From Methanoregula sp. (GTDB lineage Archaea; Halobacteriota; Methanomicrobia; Methanomicrobiales; Methanospirillaceae), in NCBI GenBank assembly GCA_026394695.1, contig JAPKXT010000176.1, forward strand, positions 1 through 12,697: 12,697 nt of DNA, written 5' to 3'. Numbering within the stretch: the stretch's first letter is position 1; each line of letters opens with the position of its first letter. Made by a program: the position numbers and the translations under genes. Below the pieces are notes generated by a model. It saw nothing but the letters and a program-made list of their open reading frames with translations. It had not been told where the DNA came from and made no database searches. Shown piece after piece: positions 12,090 through 12,697 of the stretch.

Positions 12090-12697
12090 ATATCCTCCTG
12101 CTTCTCGTACATTATCGGGAAGGAGAACGTGAACACGCTCCCCTTGTGAATCTCGCTTTCCGCCGTGATATTCCCGCCAAGGAACCGGGCGAGTTTCTTC
12201 GACAGGTACAATCCCAGCCCTGTCCCCTCGCTAAGGCGGCCCGGCACCATTACTCGGACAAAAGGACGGAAGAGCTGAGATAAATCGTCCTGTCGGATGC
12301 CGATGCCGGTGTCACGGACACGGACTTCCACAACCGTTCCTTTCTGCTCCACGGTCAGATCAACTCTTCCCTCATCGGTAAACTTGATCGCGTTACTGAC
12401 AAGGTTCATGATATTCTGTTTAATGCGGCGTTCATCGCTGGTGACGGCGATGGGGCCGGGAATTTCAATATTCAGGACAAGTCCCCGGTCCTGTGCTGCC
12501 GGACCAAAGATGGTCCTCACCTCGCGGATCAGATCGGCGAGGTTGAACGTCGAGGTACTTGCTTCGATTTTACCAGCCTCGATCTTGGAGATGTCGATCA
12601 CGTCGTTGATGAGCACGAGCAGGTACCGGGCACTGTCCTGCACCATGCCAAGCTGCTTCTCCTGCTCCGCATTGATCTCCCCCGCCATCCCTTTCAT
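12086..12697 (-). CDS. Sensor histidine kinase, C-terminal part (continues past right edge)
   Basis: The visible 203 residues cover the second half of a HisKA dimerisation domain (EQEKQLGMVQDSARYLLVLI then NDVIDISKIEAGKIE, about 11-45) and a full HATPase_c domain: N box NIMNLVSNAIKFTDEG (95-110), G1 box DTGIGI (129-134), F box QLFRPF (141-146) and G2 box EGTGLGLYLSKKLA (157-170), ending with GSVFTFSFP. The His-Glu-x-x-Thr-Pro phosphorylation box normally lies about 20 residues before this point, so the gene must continue beyond 12697; the Met at the very edge is an internal residue, not the start. It is the first visible gene of the operon and likely phosphorylates the CheY-like protein it overlaps. 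Sensor domains and promoter are outside the window. Confidence 0.95.
   Translation of the reverse strand: MKGMAGEINAEQEKQLGMVQDSARYLLVLINDVIDISKIEAGKIEASTSTFNLADLIREVRTIFGPAAQDRGLVLNIEIPGPIAVTSDERRIKQNIMNLVSNAIKFTDEGRVDLTVEQKGTVVEVRVRDTGIGIRQDDLSQLFRPFVRVMVPGRLSEGTGLGLYLSKKLARFLGGNITAESEIHKGSVFTFSFPIMYEKQEDI
12094..12099 (-). promoter_or_regulatory. Shine-Dalgarno AGGAGG for the receiver gene
   Basis: Read on the minus strand the order is CAGGAGGATATATG, with the motif four bases before the ATG at 12089. It lies inside the 3' end of the kinase gene, supporting reinitiation at the ATGA overlap. Confidence 0.75.

Overview
The window looks like a chromosomal stretch of a methanogenic archaeon, most likely order Methanomicrobiales (Methanoregula-like). 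This is an inference from protein style: several Cys-anchored lipoproteins with Thr/Pro-rich linkers, a surface protein with an NLP-G-E Ig-like domain and a C-terminal membrane anchor, and PAS-rich histidine kinases next to stand-alone receiver proteins. Archaeal-type T-run ends and the lack of bacterial promoters agree. GC content is near 50% in the genes, with islands of much higher GC between them.

Layout. Positions 1-141 hold the 5' end of a small unknown gene on the minus strand. A GC-rich spacer follows, then a large lipoprotein gene (691-3189, +) that fuses a type-B carboxylesterase to a calcineurin-like metallophosphoesterase. A second lipoprotein gene (3500-4258, -) converges on it. 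Positions 4259-5908 contain no intact gene. They hold a run of strong RNA-like hairpins, a frameshifted and truncated IS110-family transposase (4922-5195), and copies of a dispersed repeat that also occurs at 3303-3365. A short antitoxin-like gene (5909-6082, -), missed by length filters, is followed by what looks like a broken RelE-type toxin. A two-repeat lipoprotein gene (6357-7907, +) comes next. Positions 8060-8303 are a second copy of the leader and signal peptide of the esterase fusion, cut off after about 40 codons. A membrane-anchored surface protein gene (8545-9195, +) follows, then a 560-base spacer with two hairpins and another copy of the GC-rich repeat. The right end (9756-12697, -) is a signalling operon: a histidine kinase (partial), a CheY-like receiver overlapping it by ATGA, and a REC-PAS-PAS-HisKA_2 hybrid kinase.

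How the genes relate. The left and middle parts look like an accessory, rearranged zone: cell-surface lipoproteins, a duplicated signal-peptide remnant, a dead insertion sequence, an orphan antitoxin and dispersed repeats. The right part is a coherent two-component module with its promoter probably beyond the right edge. The observations most worth following up are the structured region upstream of the IS110 remnant, which could be a bridge-RNA locus, and the esterase-phosphoesterase fusion with its duplicated leader.
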